From Pisaster brevispinus (lineage: Eukaryota; Echinodermata; Asteroidea; Forcipulatida; Asteriidae), in assembly GCA_023634235.1 (NCBI GenBank), contig JAMKCF010000014.1:1240001-1304000 (forward strand): a stretch of DNA of 64,000 nt, read 5' to 3'. Both the position numbers and the translations under genes were made by a program. The first letter of the stretch is position 1. Each line of letters begins with the position of its first letter. Shown here piece after piece: positions 23,763 to 34,819 of the stretch. Under the pieces are notes generated by a model. The model was not told the DNA's origin. It searched no databases and saw only the letters and a list, made by a program, of their open reading frames with translations.

Positions 23763-26229
23763 GTAAGTGCATGGTACTCTATCTTTAAACATTGGAGTAT
23801 TTTCTAGTCAAGAAACTACCAAAAAAGAACCATGTTAAGTTCAGCTGGAACTTTAAATGTTTTGGTATTAAAGACTTCTGCAGGTTTGGATGAGGTAAAC
23901 GCCACGTAGGGAAAAAATCCACACTCGGGTGGCTCGGAAAGCTTTAGCAGATATATTTATAAAATGTCTTTAGGGTGGTTGTATGAATTGCTGTGATTCT
24001 CATAATATGAAATATTGATTAACCGGTAAAGTATATTTTTCGATTGCTTTTATATCGTGTTCAACGTTGAGTGACAACACGTCAGATTGTCGCGGTCAGA
24101 ATTAGAGTTATAACGCCATTATATAAGTTATTTCAGTTCAATAACCATCGATTGTTTCCACACTCTTTATTTCAAGATAAATTTGAATAAACGGATCGTA
24201 AGTCATTGGAATGAGATTGCATACTTTTACATTTTGTGTGAACTTTATCGTGTTGTACTCGTTTTCTCGAACATTTAGTCTGAAAACATGATTTTAAAAT
24301 ACATACACCTGTCAATTGTTACCAAGGTGTTTTGAATATCTGTGTGTTATGGGTTCGTGTTCGCGCTTTAAACCTTAAACCAAACAAAACCTCTGTTCAC
24401 AAAAAACACTGAGGTTTTTTAAATTCTTGTTTTCACTGACACGTATCGGTGTGACGCGGTCGCAATTATTAAAATACGTTTCCTTTGGAATACATACAAT
24501 ACGAATGAATTATATTCCCAGCACTATAAAATACTAAAATCAACATTATTGTAATATCCTATTGGTTTACTCATCGCATTTCCCTCAACCTCATCCTTGT
24601 TTTTCTACTTTAATAGTTTTGTTTTTATAGAACCTATGATAACATTTTGTCAGCAGTAGTGCAAACGTCTCGGCAGCTCCCAAAGAACACCATGGCATTA
24701 ACAAACAAACTGCTCCAATGTTGAGACTATTTTCTGAATTAGAACAACTGGATACTCGTGACTTGAACACATCTCAGTTCAGCCTGTCTTAAGGCTATTG
24801 TAGCCCAGCCGCATCTTTGAAGTGTACGGCTTAACCAACATAAATTCTACCGTTACTAAGTGAAGACATCGCCTATAGTGCACACACTCCAATTCCATTA
24901 GAGAATGTACACACTAGCGTGTGTATGAGCAAATGCCGTACTTAGATTAAAAATTCCAAACCGAATTGCTCTTGGCCCTCTCTGTACATTGTTGTTCAGA
25001 ATGTTAGGGGAGTTATAAGAATTGTCTTATTACTCACTGCTCAAATGTACTGGTGTGATCTTTTTTTGGAGTGAGGATATCAAGGTGTTAAGAAAATAAA
25101 CCAATGCTGTCATTTAACAATATTGGACTACCAGGCAACTTAAAAATGGTTGCAAGTTTTTCGTCAATCCACCTCGGGAAAATTGACGAGGGACGTTTGT
25201 ATACGTTATTCATCGTTTAACCTTTCTTTTTCCGGCCTTTGACGGCAATTTTGAATGGCTAATTTCCACACCCCGCCCGCCCAATGGCTTAAAAATGACA
25301 GCCGAATTGTTGATCTTTTTCTTAGTTTTATATGAAGTTTGTTTTAAAATAAATGAATTGCTGAAATTTGTCCATCACCTTTTATTGGTATAACCGAAGG
25401 GTTCGGTAATTTTTTTAACATATTATTATGTTTAACTTGTTCACTTGAATAATGTGTTGGGGGCGGGAGAGAAGAAAACATTGTGTTCGCATCTTTGTTT
25501 AAACTGTTGAAACAGATATGGAAAAAAAAAACTTTTCCCGCCTGCTTGCAAATTGAAGACATTTGCGTTTGAGTTGAATGATCAGTGAGCCGAGAATACG
25601 TTGTGTGCTAATGGGATTCTGACCTCATGTTAAAAAAAAATTAATGCAATAAAACAATTTCAAAGGTTTTTATTTGTTAGTGTTGGCTGTTACCCTTTGT
25701 ATTTCATTCAAAAGATTCCCATATGAAAAGTGCTTCTCAAATAAGTGACAGAACCTCGTAATTTCTTTTCTCAAAACATAAATCAAAAGGACACATTAAT
25801 TTGCTGTCAACTTACAGGAATGATGCATTATTTGAGAATTTGAAGAAGGCATTCATTCCTCCGCCGTAATTTTCAGTAAGGGTAGCTTAATTTAATTTTG
25901 AACATTTCATAAAATTAGGGGAATAGTTTTGAATGGGAATGAATGTTTTAATGTTGGTTTGGGTAGTGCGTGCGTTCATCATTATGTACATTTCAAATAA
26001 GCAAATTAATATAGAATTTGAATGCCAGGTGGAAATTTTATGATTTAAAGCAAAGTGTTTCAGACCAAAATATTCTGTTTCGTTGTTTCGTGAGGGATGA
26101 AGAGTGGACTGAGAGACTCTGAGCCAGTCTAGGCTACTTTAAGTAATGCCCGAAGTGTACTCTAACGCTAGAACCCGACTTTGTCTCATTCCAAATTAAA
26201 GCATACGTTGGAGTATAGGATTCCCAAAA
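23763..26229. other. Presumed first intron (part), AT-rich
   Basis: No exon recognised. A small hairpin TACACAC-TAGC-GTGTGTA occurs at about 24909-24926. The sequence continues as presumed intron to 29579, interrupted by the repeats listed separately. Confidence 0.4.
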
Positions 26230-26249
26230 TTAACATTTGGCCGTATACG

Positions 26250-26384
26250 AATTGGCGGCTAGAGCTACGGCTACGACTGTTGCTAAGGGTGTTGCGAAGG
26301 ATGTCATATTATACTTCAACACCTGATGACGCAGTGATTCAGCCGTAGCCGCAGCCGATGCTAAAGCCATAGCCGCCAAGGCGG
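26250..26384. mobile_element. Palindromic GC-rich MITE-like element
   Basis: The left end (TTGGCGGCTAGAGCTACGG...) is the imperfect reverse complement of the right end (...GCCATAGCCGCCAAG), with GTAGCCGCAGCC-type words in both arms around an AT-rich centre (ATGTCATATTATACTTCAAC). On the minus strand this gives an Ala-rich frame that mimics a signal peptide, which I regard as an artefact of the element. Confidence 0.65.
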
Positions 26385-26509
26385 ACACGGCCATAATGTT
26401 CCACAACACGCGAGGCCTGCACTGTCTATCTAAACGCAAGTTTGCACACAATTTACATTAAAGTATCATCTTGCTGTAGGCCTACAATGGTTCTGTGGGA
26501 TTAAAGTAC

Positions 26510-26757
26510 TATACCGCATGCCAGCATGCAATTATATCATAGTAGTGAATGAACCGAAAGAGTACAGGATCAACCCTCCTACTGTGCAACTTTTCAAAAT
26601 TGTCCACTGTAGGTTTTGAATGATGAACTATACCAGCTTGCATTATTACACCATAATGTTGAATACATCTACACTGATATATAAACCATGCCATTCTGTA
26701 GTTGAGATCATAGTGAATAAACCTAGACGGTACACAGTCAACCCTCCTACTGTTTGA
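26510..26757. repeat. Tandem duplication, about 175-bp unit
   Basis: Two adjacent units share GCATGCCA...ATATCATAGTAGTGAAT and the very similar CAACCCTCCTACTG (about 26572 and 26739). Two diverged copies only. Confidence 0.6.
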
Positions 26758-27036
26758 TCACTTAAGATTTCTCAGAGTATTTGGTACTATTTTAAATAAT
26801 ATGAAACAGTCTTAAATCGAATTCACCTCGTCTCGTGTCACCTTTTCGTAATATTTTAAACAATTTTAGTTCAATTTGCAGACATTATTTCAGCACTATT
26901 TTGACGTACGTTGATACATTTTAATTTCAACGAATCTGAAACAATTAGTGGTTGGATTTCCTAGAAGAAAGGTTCAAAGATTTACGGGATAGTCTTTTCG
27001 TAACCAAACGACTTGGGCGTAGACTAGAGACCGTGT

Positions 27037-27235
27037 AGCCTGTGACATCACAAATTTACAAATGAGCAACAAGGGCCTGGATTTCCATCTGGCACAATTT
27101 GTACACATCTCAAATGGAAGAATTTATGTAATCTTATATTTGTTGGAGATTTCACTGTCTGATTTTTATCAACTTTCGCAAGGAAGAAAGGGGGGCACAT
27201 CTTAAAATTGTTCATGTATCATGTTTTCACATCTC
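27037..27235 (+). repeat. Dispersed repeat R2, copy 1
   Basis: Shares with 47838-48030 in the same order: GTAGCC...CTGTGACATCACA, a GGGCC...CTGGATTTCC/CTTGACTTCC block, TTATCAACTTT, GAAGAAAGGGGG and GCACATCT. About 200 bases, no coding capacity. Confidence 0.6.
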
Positions 27236-27712
27236 TAACCTTTGAATGGTTTTAGCAACTCAGTATCGTCTAATAAGAAATGGGTTCCCAAAACTTGTTC
27301 TTGCATGATTGGGATAAATGTATACGTGTCTGTATAACTATTTTGCTGTGGAGAGACTCTTGTTGCATTCGAACGTGGACGGGAAAGGTGAAATGGCGGG
27401 AAAAGGTATCAGTAGCCGAACCCGATCAACCAAAGTGGCACTTCAGTTTGTTTTAACGCTACATACGAAGTGTGGACCTGGGAGCAAAAAGAGGTCCACC
27501 TAATGTAGGGACTTGAAACACTGTGGCCTTACACACGTCCACACAATATTTGTTACAGTATTGAAGAAGAGGATTTTCCTTAAACGTACAGAACAAAGGA
27601 ATGTTCACAGAGTGTATGCAATACGGAGCTGCATGGGTCAGAGTGGGTGCTGGTAAAACACTATATTTTGTCAGGCTTAAATACAGTGGAGAAAACGGGG
27701 ATGGGGTGGTTA

Positions 27713-27990
27713 GTCATGACCGAGCTGTTATGAGCACCAGACTCAAGCTGTGGTGTTTCTGATCAGTAGAGTGTGGGTTCGAGACCTGGTCTTGAAAGGT
27801 GTGTCCTTAAGCAAGACACTTAACCATTATTGCACCGTTCTTCAGATGGGACGTAACGCCGTTGGTCCCGTGTGTTGTTTACTATAAAAGCTATCAATGC
27901 ACGTAGAAGACCCCAGTACACTTCTCGCTAAGAGAAGGGTTCGCCCCGGTGTGTCTCGCAGTGCGGCTTATCCTCACCTAGAGTGAGTCT
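27713..27990 (+). mobile_element. tRNA-derived SINE, copy 2 (inside presumed intron 1)
   Basis: CATGACCGAGCTGTTATGAG, then GGTTCGAGACC (27777-27787, B box), then TCCTTAAGCAAGACACTTAACC, TTCAGATGGGACGTAA, GTTCGCCCCGGTGT. It is the most complete copy of the family body in the window. Confidence 0.8.
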
Positions 27991-28554
27991 GTGCGTTTAA
28001 GGGAGAACAGTCAAGATAGACGTTAGATGAAGTTATCGTCTTCGTCTATCTTGGTTTGATTGTACATTTTAGTCTTGTACCCTGTTCCTTGTCGACACGG
28101 ATAGTACAAATCGCTCTCTATGTAAAGGGATGAGACTATGGTTTTTCCCTTTAAGCATCTTTTCAGTAACATTGGATTCAATAGGTGAAAACAACTACAT
28201 TTGTAAATTGACATTGATCATGGGGGAACAAGCACCACAGCAATGTTGCTGCAGGGACCCCATTAGAGCCTGGATTGATATATTTGATTATTCTGGAATG
28301 AACTAATTTCAAACTATAAATGGAAAGTGAAATCTCACCCGTTGACTTGAACGGCACAGCGACGAAGTTTGCAAACATCGTAGGAGAGTCGACCCGAACA
28401 CCAGGTGTTATCCCCGGAGAGCTGCAGTCTTCCAATCAGGATGTTTTCTGACATTTCATTTGTCCCCCTTGTTCGCTTGTCCCCCACGTGCAAAAATGCA
28501 ATTAGGCGGGAAAGATCTGTGTGACAATGAACCACTAACATTAGCCCTTATGTC

Positions 28555-28960
28555 GATGTTAAAGGGTAAAAAAGAAGAAGAGATTTTAGATCGGGAAGCT
28601 CTGAAGTGTTGTCCTTTTTTTTAAAGACTTTTAGACAGACAACCAAAAGTTTTTTTTTCAAATTCATGGAAAGTTTGTGTTCGTATGTCCACTTTGTTTC
28701 AAGACCATGGAGTGTGTGGTTCAGTTCTTGGGTCCGATAATTGTTACGCAACGCTTGCTCAAACAACGAATAAATCCACATATTGCCTCAAGTTCCTACA
28801 TTGTGTGGACCTCTTTTGTTCACAGGTCCTCACTTCGTATGGAGAGTAAAAAAAGAAGAAGAGTAACCCCCCCAAAAAAAACAACAACAACAACAACCAA
28901 AAACCCACACACACACACCAAAAAAACACCAAAAAACAAACAAACAACAACACACGATTG
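28555..28960. repeat. Low-complexity tracts inside presumed intron 1
   Basis: A/G-rich GAAGAAG patches (28568-28580; 28849-28862) and an AAC/CA-rich tract (28870-28955). Frames across them produce Thr/Lys or Phe/Leu strings that are not genes. Confidence 0.7.
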
Positions 28961-29579
28961 TAAGCGGACTTAGCCGCAAGCAGAAAAGCACTGCTGGGTT
29001 AAAAACTCAAGGACACAAACATGTACATTCTGCAGAGCTGCCAACTACTCTTTGCGTTCACAATAGTTGGGATTTTTCTTTCGAATTCTCTAAACAAGAG
29101 GATGCTATTAATTATGGCGTAAAATAAGAAAACCAATGACTTTTAATGAATTAGTTGAAATAAAGGCACACTGAGATATATTGTGCTATATAATCATTAG
29201 CTACAGCGGAAGACAAAACCATTTATTGTTTCCAGATATCAAGACTGACTTTTGAAGATATATCAAAGACACAATAAATCATATAAACTCATAAGTCTTA
29301 TTAAGTTATACATTACATCAAGTGTAAACAACATACACTATAGCCTAATTTCTTGAATGTTGGAAACAGATGCTACACCACGTGACCTTTCTCACTAATG
29401 TGTAAAGAGAGCATCCGATCGCTAATATGATCAGACGAATGCAAGATGATAATTTCATGAAATGTAATTGAAATGTAAAATACAGATGCTCTCACTACCA
29501 CTCCAGGAATTTCACGCAGCTTTTAAAATCTAATTAATTGATTTTCCATTTCCTTTTCCATGTTGTTTATTCATCACAG

Positions 29580-29862
29580 GATCACAGCAGTGCCGCCCTC
29601 AACAACCTAAACACGATATATAGTCGATCACCCAAAGGAAGCAAGACGAGAAAAGCGGGGCAGGTTTCAACCCCGTCTAAGTGAGCACGCTGGTTAAACC
29701 GTAACAAGCAGCTGCACTTGTTTCTTCGTCGTAGAGTCGGTTTAACGAAACATAGACTCGGGCTGGGTTTTTTTGTCTTCGCAACGGGTGATCAACCCTT
29801 TTTGACCCTTCATCGACCCGTTGGGGTTTGCTTTTTTCTGGTCAGTCGTCCGGTGGAAAATC
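29580..29862 (+). other. 5' untranslated part of prohormone exon 2
   Basis: The acceptor TTTTCCATGTTGTTTATTCATCACAG (abbreviated by its last 20 bases, AG at 29578-29579) has a long pyrimidine tract. The transcript then runs to the start codon at 29863. The region holds no competing ATG with a long frame overlapping the main one in phase. Confidence 0.55.
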
Positions 29863-30294
29863 ATGGCAATGAGGACAGTTCTTTATGCGCTACTTCTAAG
29901 CCTGGTGGCGTGTGCCTTCTCTCTGGCGGCACCGGCGGCCGAGTCCAGACTATCCACGAACACAAACTCCCCTAGGAAGGGCTCGGGGTCCAAGCTGTTG
30001 TATCGAGATGCCGTGGATGTAGTCGAGAAAATGCACGGGTTCCTGTCCACGTTGACGAAGTTCGAAGAGGTGAAGGCCGGTGAGGGCGCACGGGAGGAAG
30101 AGATGATACGATACGGGATACCAACCCGGACCAAAAAGGAAAATGTAGGATTCCAGATGCCCGGATGGCGTAGGAGGCGTCGCCGTAGCACCGTGGAAGA
30201 CGATTTGGTGTCGGCTGCCTACTTTGATAGGCTGGATGATCAGGCAGATGTGATGGTCAACAGCATCAACAAATTAATGGATGACTTGCAAAAG
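29863..30294 (+). CDS. Secreted peptide-hormone precursor, coding exon 2 (N-terminal 144 residues)
   Basis: ATG at 29863 has A at -3 and G at +4. Residues 1-25 form a clear signal peptide (MAMRT, hydrophobic core VLYALLLSLVACAFSLAA). There follows a propeptide with a PRK site (37-39) and a K-K at 91-92 that could release the short segment ENVGFQMPGW, then six arginines (103-108), an ideal furin/prohormone-convertase site. The following peptide starts STVEDDL. From F121 to L142 hydrophobic residues sit at 121, 124, 128, 131, 135, 138 and 142, a textbook amphipathic-helix spacing. The exon ends in phase 0 at donor CAAAAG|GTAAGA. The only cysteine is in the signal peptide. Codon use and GC content are higher than the surroundings. 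No family is recognised; the role as a secreted signalling peptide is inferred from layout. Confidence 0.8.
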
Positions 30295-32109
30295 GTAAGA
30301 CAACAAAGGGACTATCCCAAAACAAAAGTCTCGTGTTTACACTCGCACAAGTTGTATGATCCCATAAAGGTGCTGAAACTATTGTACAAAATCTGTTGTT
30401 TAGATTTTGTAACTGCATTTAACCTTTAGGGTCAGGGTGGGGTTGATTTTCCCCCCTTACAACCACAGTTTTACCCTCAAACGCGACGTTTGCCTACAGA
30501 CCCCTTAGTTTGTCAGTCAACTCCGCCCTCCCAACAACCGTTTATATTAGACCCCTTCCACGTGCTGCCATCACACTGAGGTCAAACAATGGAAACGTGC
30601 GCACGCCCACGCGCCACGCAAAACTTTCAGCCAATGAGAGATCTTCTTTTAGTCTCAATGAGGGCGCTGTTTGGGCTTGTGACGTCATAAGCAAGGGTGT
30701 ATGCTATACAATAGTTCAACACAGCAACGACAGTAAAGGTGATTGTTACTTTTCAGTTAAAAAATGGAGATAATTAAAACTGACTTGAACTCGATGGCTC
30801 AACAATAATTGCTCTTTTTCTGTGTGCTTTTCCAACAATTTCTTGGAAATTGCACTTTTACTGGCGCACAGCCGTAATTGCGATTCCCAGCGGAGAATAA
30901 AATGGACAAATTCATATTCTCTTGGGCAATCAGAGGTAACCGCTGCATGTGAAAATTAGCTTAGCAAACATTGAACGAGTTATTGGAGTAAGCGGTTCGT
31001 GGTAAGATCAAATACAGAACACGTAAAAAAAATAACTCACAGGCGCCGCTTCGGGAGTATACAGTAAAGTTATCGTCACTTCTCGACAAGAAGTTTATTT
31101 TTTTCCCCAACATGGTTTGGTAACAATATCTGAACGAACATTTAAAGTGCAAGGCACTTCTGGGCAAGGTTCTGGCTCAGTGGAACTCAACTTGCGTTGT
31201 ACGACCGCGAACTGGAGATAAACCGCAACACCGGCTGACTTGGTGTAACATAATGCGTGAATTGATAACGTCAATTAAAATCTTTGAATTACAGATCGGG
31301 TAAAGGTAGACGAGGGCCGCGGTGGAGCGAGGCAGGCGGGGAATATTCAGCGCGTCATTGCGTACACAGTCTTCAATATCCCCTCTTGAAATTTGCTCTG
31401 GAATCGGAGTGAAGACACTTGTTCTTTTCCCGCGTAAATTTGGCGCCTATTATTCCGAGCAAAGGTTTCCCAGTTCGTTTACGTCGTGGCGAAACCGTCT
31501 GCCATACAAAGCAAGCCAATTACATGCAACTGTTTTGTTCAAACACCTTTATAGTGGAAATTGATTTCGGACATGGGTGATAAGTGTATTGAACTTTTAG
31601 CACCTTTGGGTTGTATCATGAGGTTATTCAAAAATGAACACGGGCATTGAACTTTTTGATAAGGCAAGTTTGACGAACTGAAGTTTGTTTTTAACTTGAA
31701 CAAAAAAATTAATTTTCTATAGATGTTAGACTTATTTTAAGGCACTGGTACATGGAATGGACACACTCAGTCTCTCCACATTCAAACAAGAAATAATTGA
31801 TGCTTTGTTGAGAAAGAAATAATCTAACATTCTTGGTACAGCAGCGGTACTAATTCTCGTGAGTTCTCACGTGAACATAGCATGTTTTGTTGGCAGTTTC
31901 ACTTTCAAAGCGGATACATTTTAAACAATCAACTAATACAAGGATTATTGCTTAGCAATTTAGCTGCTTGCCACAAGCTTATTGGAAACCACGTGCAATA
32001 TTTTGCATTGCAACTGTTTATGGTAACCTTTATCTGTTTGGAATAAAAAATTTTGCTTAGCAACTCGATCCCAGCTGATAAAGGATATATATTTTCTTTC
32101 TCAAGCCAG
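30295..32109 (+). other. Intron 2 of the prohormone gene
   Basis: Consensus GTAAGA start and a TTTTCTTTCTCAAGCCAG end. It contains a short element (30545-30700) and a GC-richer segment at 31295-31390 behind a possible acceptor (GAATTACAG, about 31294); splicing to that site would meet a stop within three codons, so it could only be a truncating alternative exon. Confidence 0.6.
30545..30700 (+). mobile_element. Short non-autonomous element, inverted relative to the 20.5-kb copy
   Basis: TAGACCCCTTCCA end, GAGGTCAAACAATGGAAACG, CAGCCAATGAGAG, CAATGAGGGCGCTG and GTGACGTCATAAGC. The interior is the reverse complement of 20500-20650. It carries a full CRE palindrome (TGACGTCA). Intronic and non-coding. 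Confidence 0.55.
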
Positions 32110-32505
32110 GCGCGACCGTTTAACTACGCGCAGCTGTCCCTTCGGGGACGCAGGTTGAGACTCTTATCACGTATGAGACACGTAACGACATCCACCGGTA
32201 ACGTGTCGCCCCATCGATCCACAGCGACGGAGGCCGTGGGTCTCTTAGATCTATTTGCCCCGATACCCAGGTACAAGGATCACGCATCGATTCCTCGGGT
32301 GCCGCGTAGCCGTCGTCGGCCTTGGAGGAACGCTGCTCTCTGTGACCAGAGAGATATATCGATTCAATTTGGCTCTGCTTTTTTTATAACGGTGGTTCAA
32401 TGTCAGTTTTGTTCAAGGTGTCTAAGACAAGAAACTGCGAATCGCAAGGCGGACTTTCATGTTGGGGGTTTACTAACAATACAAATACGTTTACAGCGGC
32501 AGTAA
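32110..32505 (+). CDS. Secreted peptide-hormone precursor, coding exon 3 (C-terminal part)
   Basis: Opens after a strong acceptor and is in phase 0 with exon 2. The first residues, ARPFNYAQLSLR, are followed by G-R-R (32146-32154), the standard signal for dibasic cleavage and C-terminal amidation. The peptide from the Arg6 site of exon 2 to this point would be 48 residues with an amidated arginine. Beyond it the frame is basic and rich in further cleavage-like sites (SRMR, SRRR), and stays open to TAA 32503-32505, giving 275 residues in total. GC-rich coding character fades after about 32345, so the true end may be earlier through a splice, for example at CCCAG|GTACAA (32270/32271). Start boundary firm, end uncertain. 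Confidence 0.6.
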   Translation, partial: ARPFNYAQLSLRGRRLRLLSRMRHVTTSTGNVSPHRSTATEAVGLLDLFAPIPRYKDHASIPRVPRSRRRPWRNAALCDQRDISIQFGSAFFITVVQCQFCSRCLRQETANRKADFHVGGLLTIQIRLQRQ

Positions 32506-32952
32506 CGCCGTTGTAAACGAGTAACTATTCGTATTCTCAATGTTTAACATCGTTGGAAACTAGTTGTATAAATACAAGCAAAGACCGTTACGAACGAGCA
32601 ATTTTGCCATAACCATAAATATTGTGCAACAAATGAAACTTTAAAAGAAGTTTTGATAAAGGTAAGGCTTTCTTGGTTTTTGTAAATATTTTTCCCGGGC
32701 GTAGTAAAGACCGTGTCACGCGGAGCAATGTTTACAGGCAAGTTAGAGGCAACCGACTGAACTGCATGCACAGGAAACACTTCGGAAGCGCGAGAGATTC
32801 TTCTAGCTGTAATTAACTATCCCCAGACCCCGAGAAAACAATGAAAAAGAAAGAAAGAAAAAAACAAACCCTGAAATGTGAATGAATGTTCTTATCGGAG
32901 ATTGCCTGGAAGCGGTTACCAGTAAATTGACTCATGTGACATTGCACAAAAG

Positions 32953-32982
32953 TATATAAAGGGACAGAGCGACATCATCAGT
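32953..32982 (+). promoter_or_regulatory. Canonical TATA box plus initiator
   Basis: TATATAAA at 32953-32960 is followed by the initiator TCAGT at 32978-32982, at the spacing expected for a focused pol II promoter. No convincing coding exon follows closely: the frames that begin near 33178 (MNQNVSTKPRG) and 33283 (MRFAALSIVH) stop early. It could start a gene whose coding exons lie further right, a non-coding RNA, or be chance. Confidence 0.4.
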
Positions 32983-33326
32983 GTCTGCATGAATTGAACT
33001 TAAAACAGTGAACCAGCTGGAACGATCAAAATAACCTGATAGATTTCTCACATGGTTTTAGTACAGTAGACCCCGTTGTATCTACAGTGACGACCAGAAT
33101 GGAAACATTACGGGCAGTAGAATGCACGCGAGCGAGCGGGCGTGCGCTCATGCATTGAGCGTATACAGGGCACACTGATGAATCAAAACGTATCGACAAA
33201 ACCACGTGGGCGAGATTGGAGTGAGGGGTGCCCGTATTTTCATTCAAACGCCAAGTGAAACATTCCCACAAGAAAAACATTCAATGAGGTTTGCAGCTCT
33301 GAGTATTGTTCACTGTTCATTTTGAG

Positions 33327-33332
33327 AATAAA
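33327..33332 (+). terminator. Polyadenylation signal AATAAA (candidate)
   Basis: First AATAAA after the prohormone frame that is followed by GT-rich sequence (GTGGCTTGG). It lies downstream of the candidate promoter at 32953, so it could belong to either transcript. Confidence 0.25.
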
Positions 33333-33339
33333 TGTGGCT

Positions 33340-34600
33340 TGGTCTCGATAATTATTTGCCTTTTAAAGACGTGAGTTTCTGGGATGAAGAGCTTCAAAAT
33401 GGCGAATCCGATTTGTGTAGCCTTGACGGATAACTGACTTTTGAAAAAGGACGTTGCTTTTATCGTGTGACCTTGTAGGTTATAAAAAAAACTTTAGGCA
33501 ATCGCACTGGACTTATTTGTGATGTTATTTATTGACAAGGGATAATAAAATCACGGCCAGTGGACAGCTGTGTGGATCAATATGCCATTACACGCGTCTT
33601 GCTACAAAACATTTCCCCCATAAAAATAAACACGGTAAGAATGAAACGCTAGATCTTCCCTACAGGGAGATGCTGATATAACTTCATTTTTGACAGACTG
33701 ATAATACGAGCTTTATTCATTGCGAAAGCTGCGTCGGTTCGTCTTGGAGTAATGTTACGATCTGTCAGTGCTTGCTTGCGTCATCAGCATTTGACCCGGC
33801 CTTGTTTTAAAGTTGACTGGTCTCGACATGACTGACTTAGGCCTATAAACATGCATTTGCTAGATTTACACACTACTAAAGAATGATGATTTAAAGTCGA
33901 AGTTGTGACGAAATGATTTGAGGTCTTGGGACTTTAACATTTTAACCAATCAGCCATTTAAATTTCCCACTACATCAACTGACTGGCTAGCCACCCTAGA
34001 GTCTTGTAGCCAACAAGATCCGATCGGAAGAGCGGATGTTGCTTGCGTGACTGTGAGTGGGTTTCTTAGATCTATTTGCGCACTCCACCCACTACTTGAC
34101 CCGCCGAAGAATCAATTTGCTAATTGCTACTCGGCTAGAGTAAGGCCAAATTAATTTGACAAAATAAATAAAGAAGTAAACAGTGCAGGTAAACCTCTTG
34201 GTTGCACTAATTATGTCAAATTGTGTCAAATTCGGTTCGTTTCCTTCCGAATAACACAGAGGTCACTTACGTGACATAGAAGTCAGCGCACAGCGGAAGT
34301 GTGGATACAATAATATTCAGTAATGTTTCAACAGTCTTAAATGCCAAAGGTTGGAGATGACCCGCACAGGGTCATTTCGGTCAAAGGCAGATCAGCATGA
34401 CATGCAATCCAAGGAAAAAGGGAGACAAAAAGGGGAAATGGGCGTGGCCTTTTTCACCATTTTCTCAGGATCAATTCTGACCAAGGACTTCTTAGGGAGT
34501 GAATATTTTTTTACGAGTAACTGACATCACATATTGCTTTCAAACCAACACTTTACCAACATCGTACTACAGAAACCACAGTCACTCCCTTTAGCCATGC
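33340..34600. other. AT-rich non-coding stretch
   Basis: No exon supported. Confidence 0.4.
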
Positions 34601-34617
34601 TTCAACTACAACCTGCC

Positions 34618-34815
34618 CCCCCCGCCTCCTCAAACCACCACCTCTACCCTTTATAACACCACCGTCATCGTGACAACAAACTCATACACGTCAAACAACC
34701 ACAACCTTCTCCCCCTACGCCTCCTCAAACTACCACCTCTATCCCTACCACTACACCGTTATTGGGACAACAAACTCCAACAAATCAAACATCGCAATCT
34801 TCAACGAAAAGGCTG
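34618..34815. repeat. Tandem duplication, about 95-bp CA-rich unit
   Basis: CGCCTCCTCAAACCACCACC...GACAACAAACTC... is repeated as CGCCTCCTCAAACTACCACC...GACAACAAACTCC. Two diverged copies in a C/A-rich tract that gives Thr/Pro/Leu-rich pseudo-frames. Confidence 0.65.
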
Positions 34816-34819
34816 CCCT

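Noticed and set aside
26230..26451. Minus-strand frame with an Ala-rich, signal-peptide-like start (MAVSALAAMALASAAATAES)
   Set aside because: The sequence is explained by the GCC/GTAGCC arms of a palindromic MITE; the frame changes character at the element edge.
30187..30294. Assignment of the predicted peptide to the parathyroid-hormone family
   Set aside because: A few positions (S1, E4, L7) can be matched, but there is no extended similarity, and PTH peptides are not known to be amidated as predicted here.
31295..31390. Alternative coding exon in intron 2 of the prohormone gene
   Set aside because: In the required phase it reads Ile-Gly-stop, so it cannot extend the protein.
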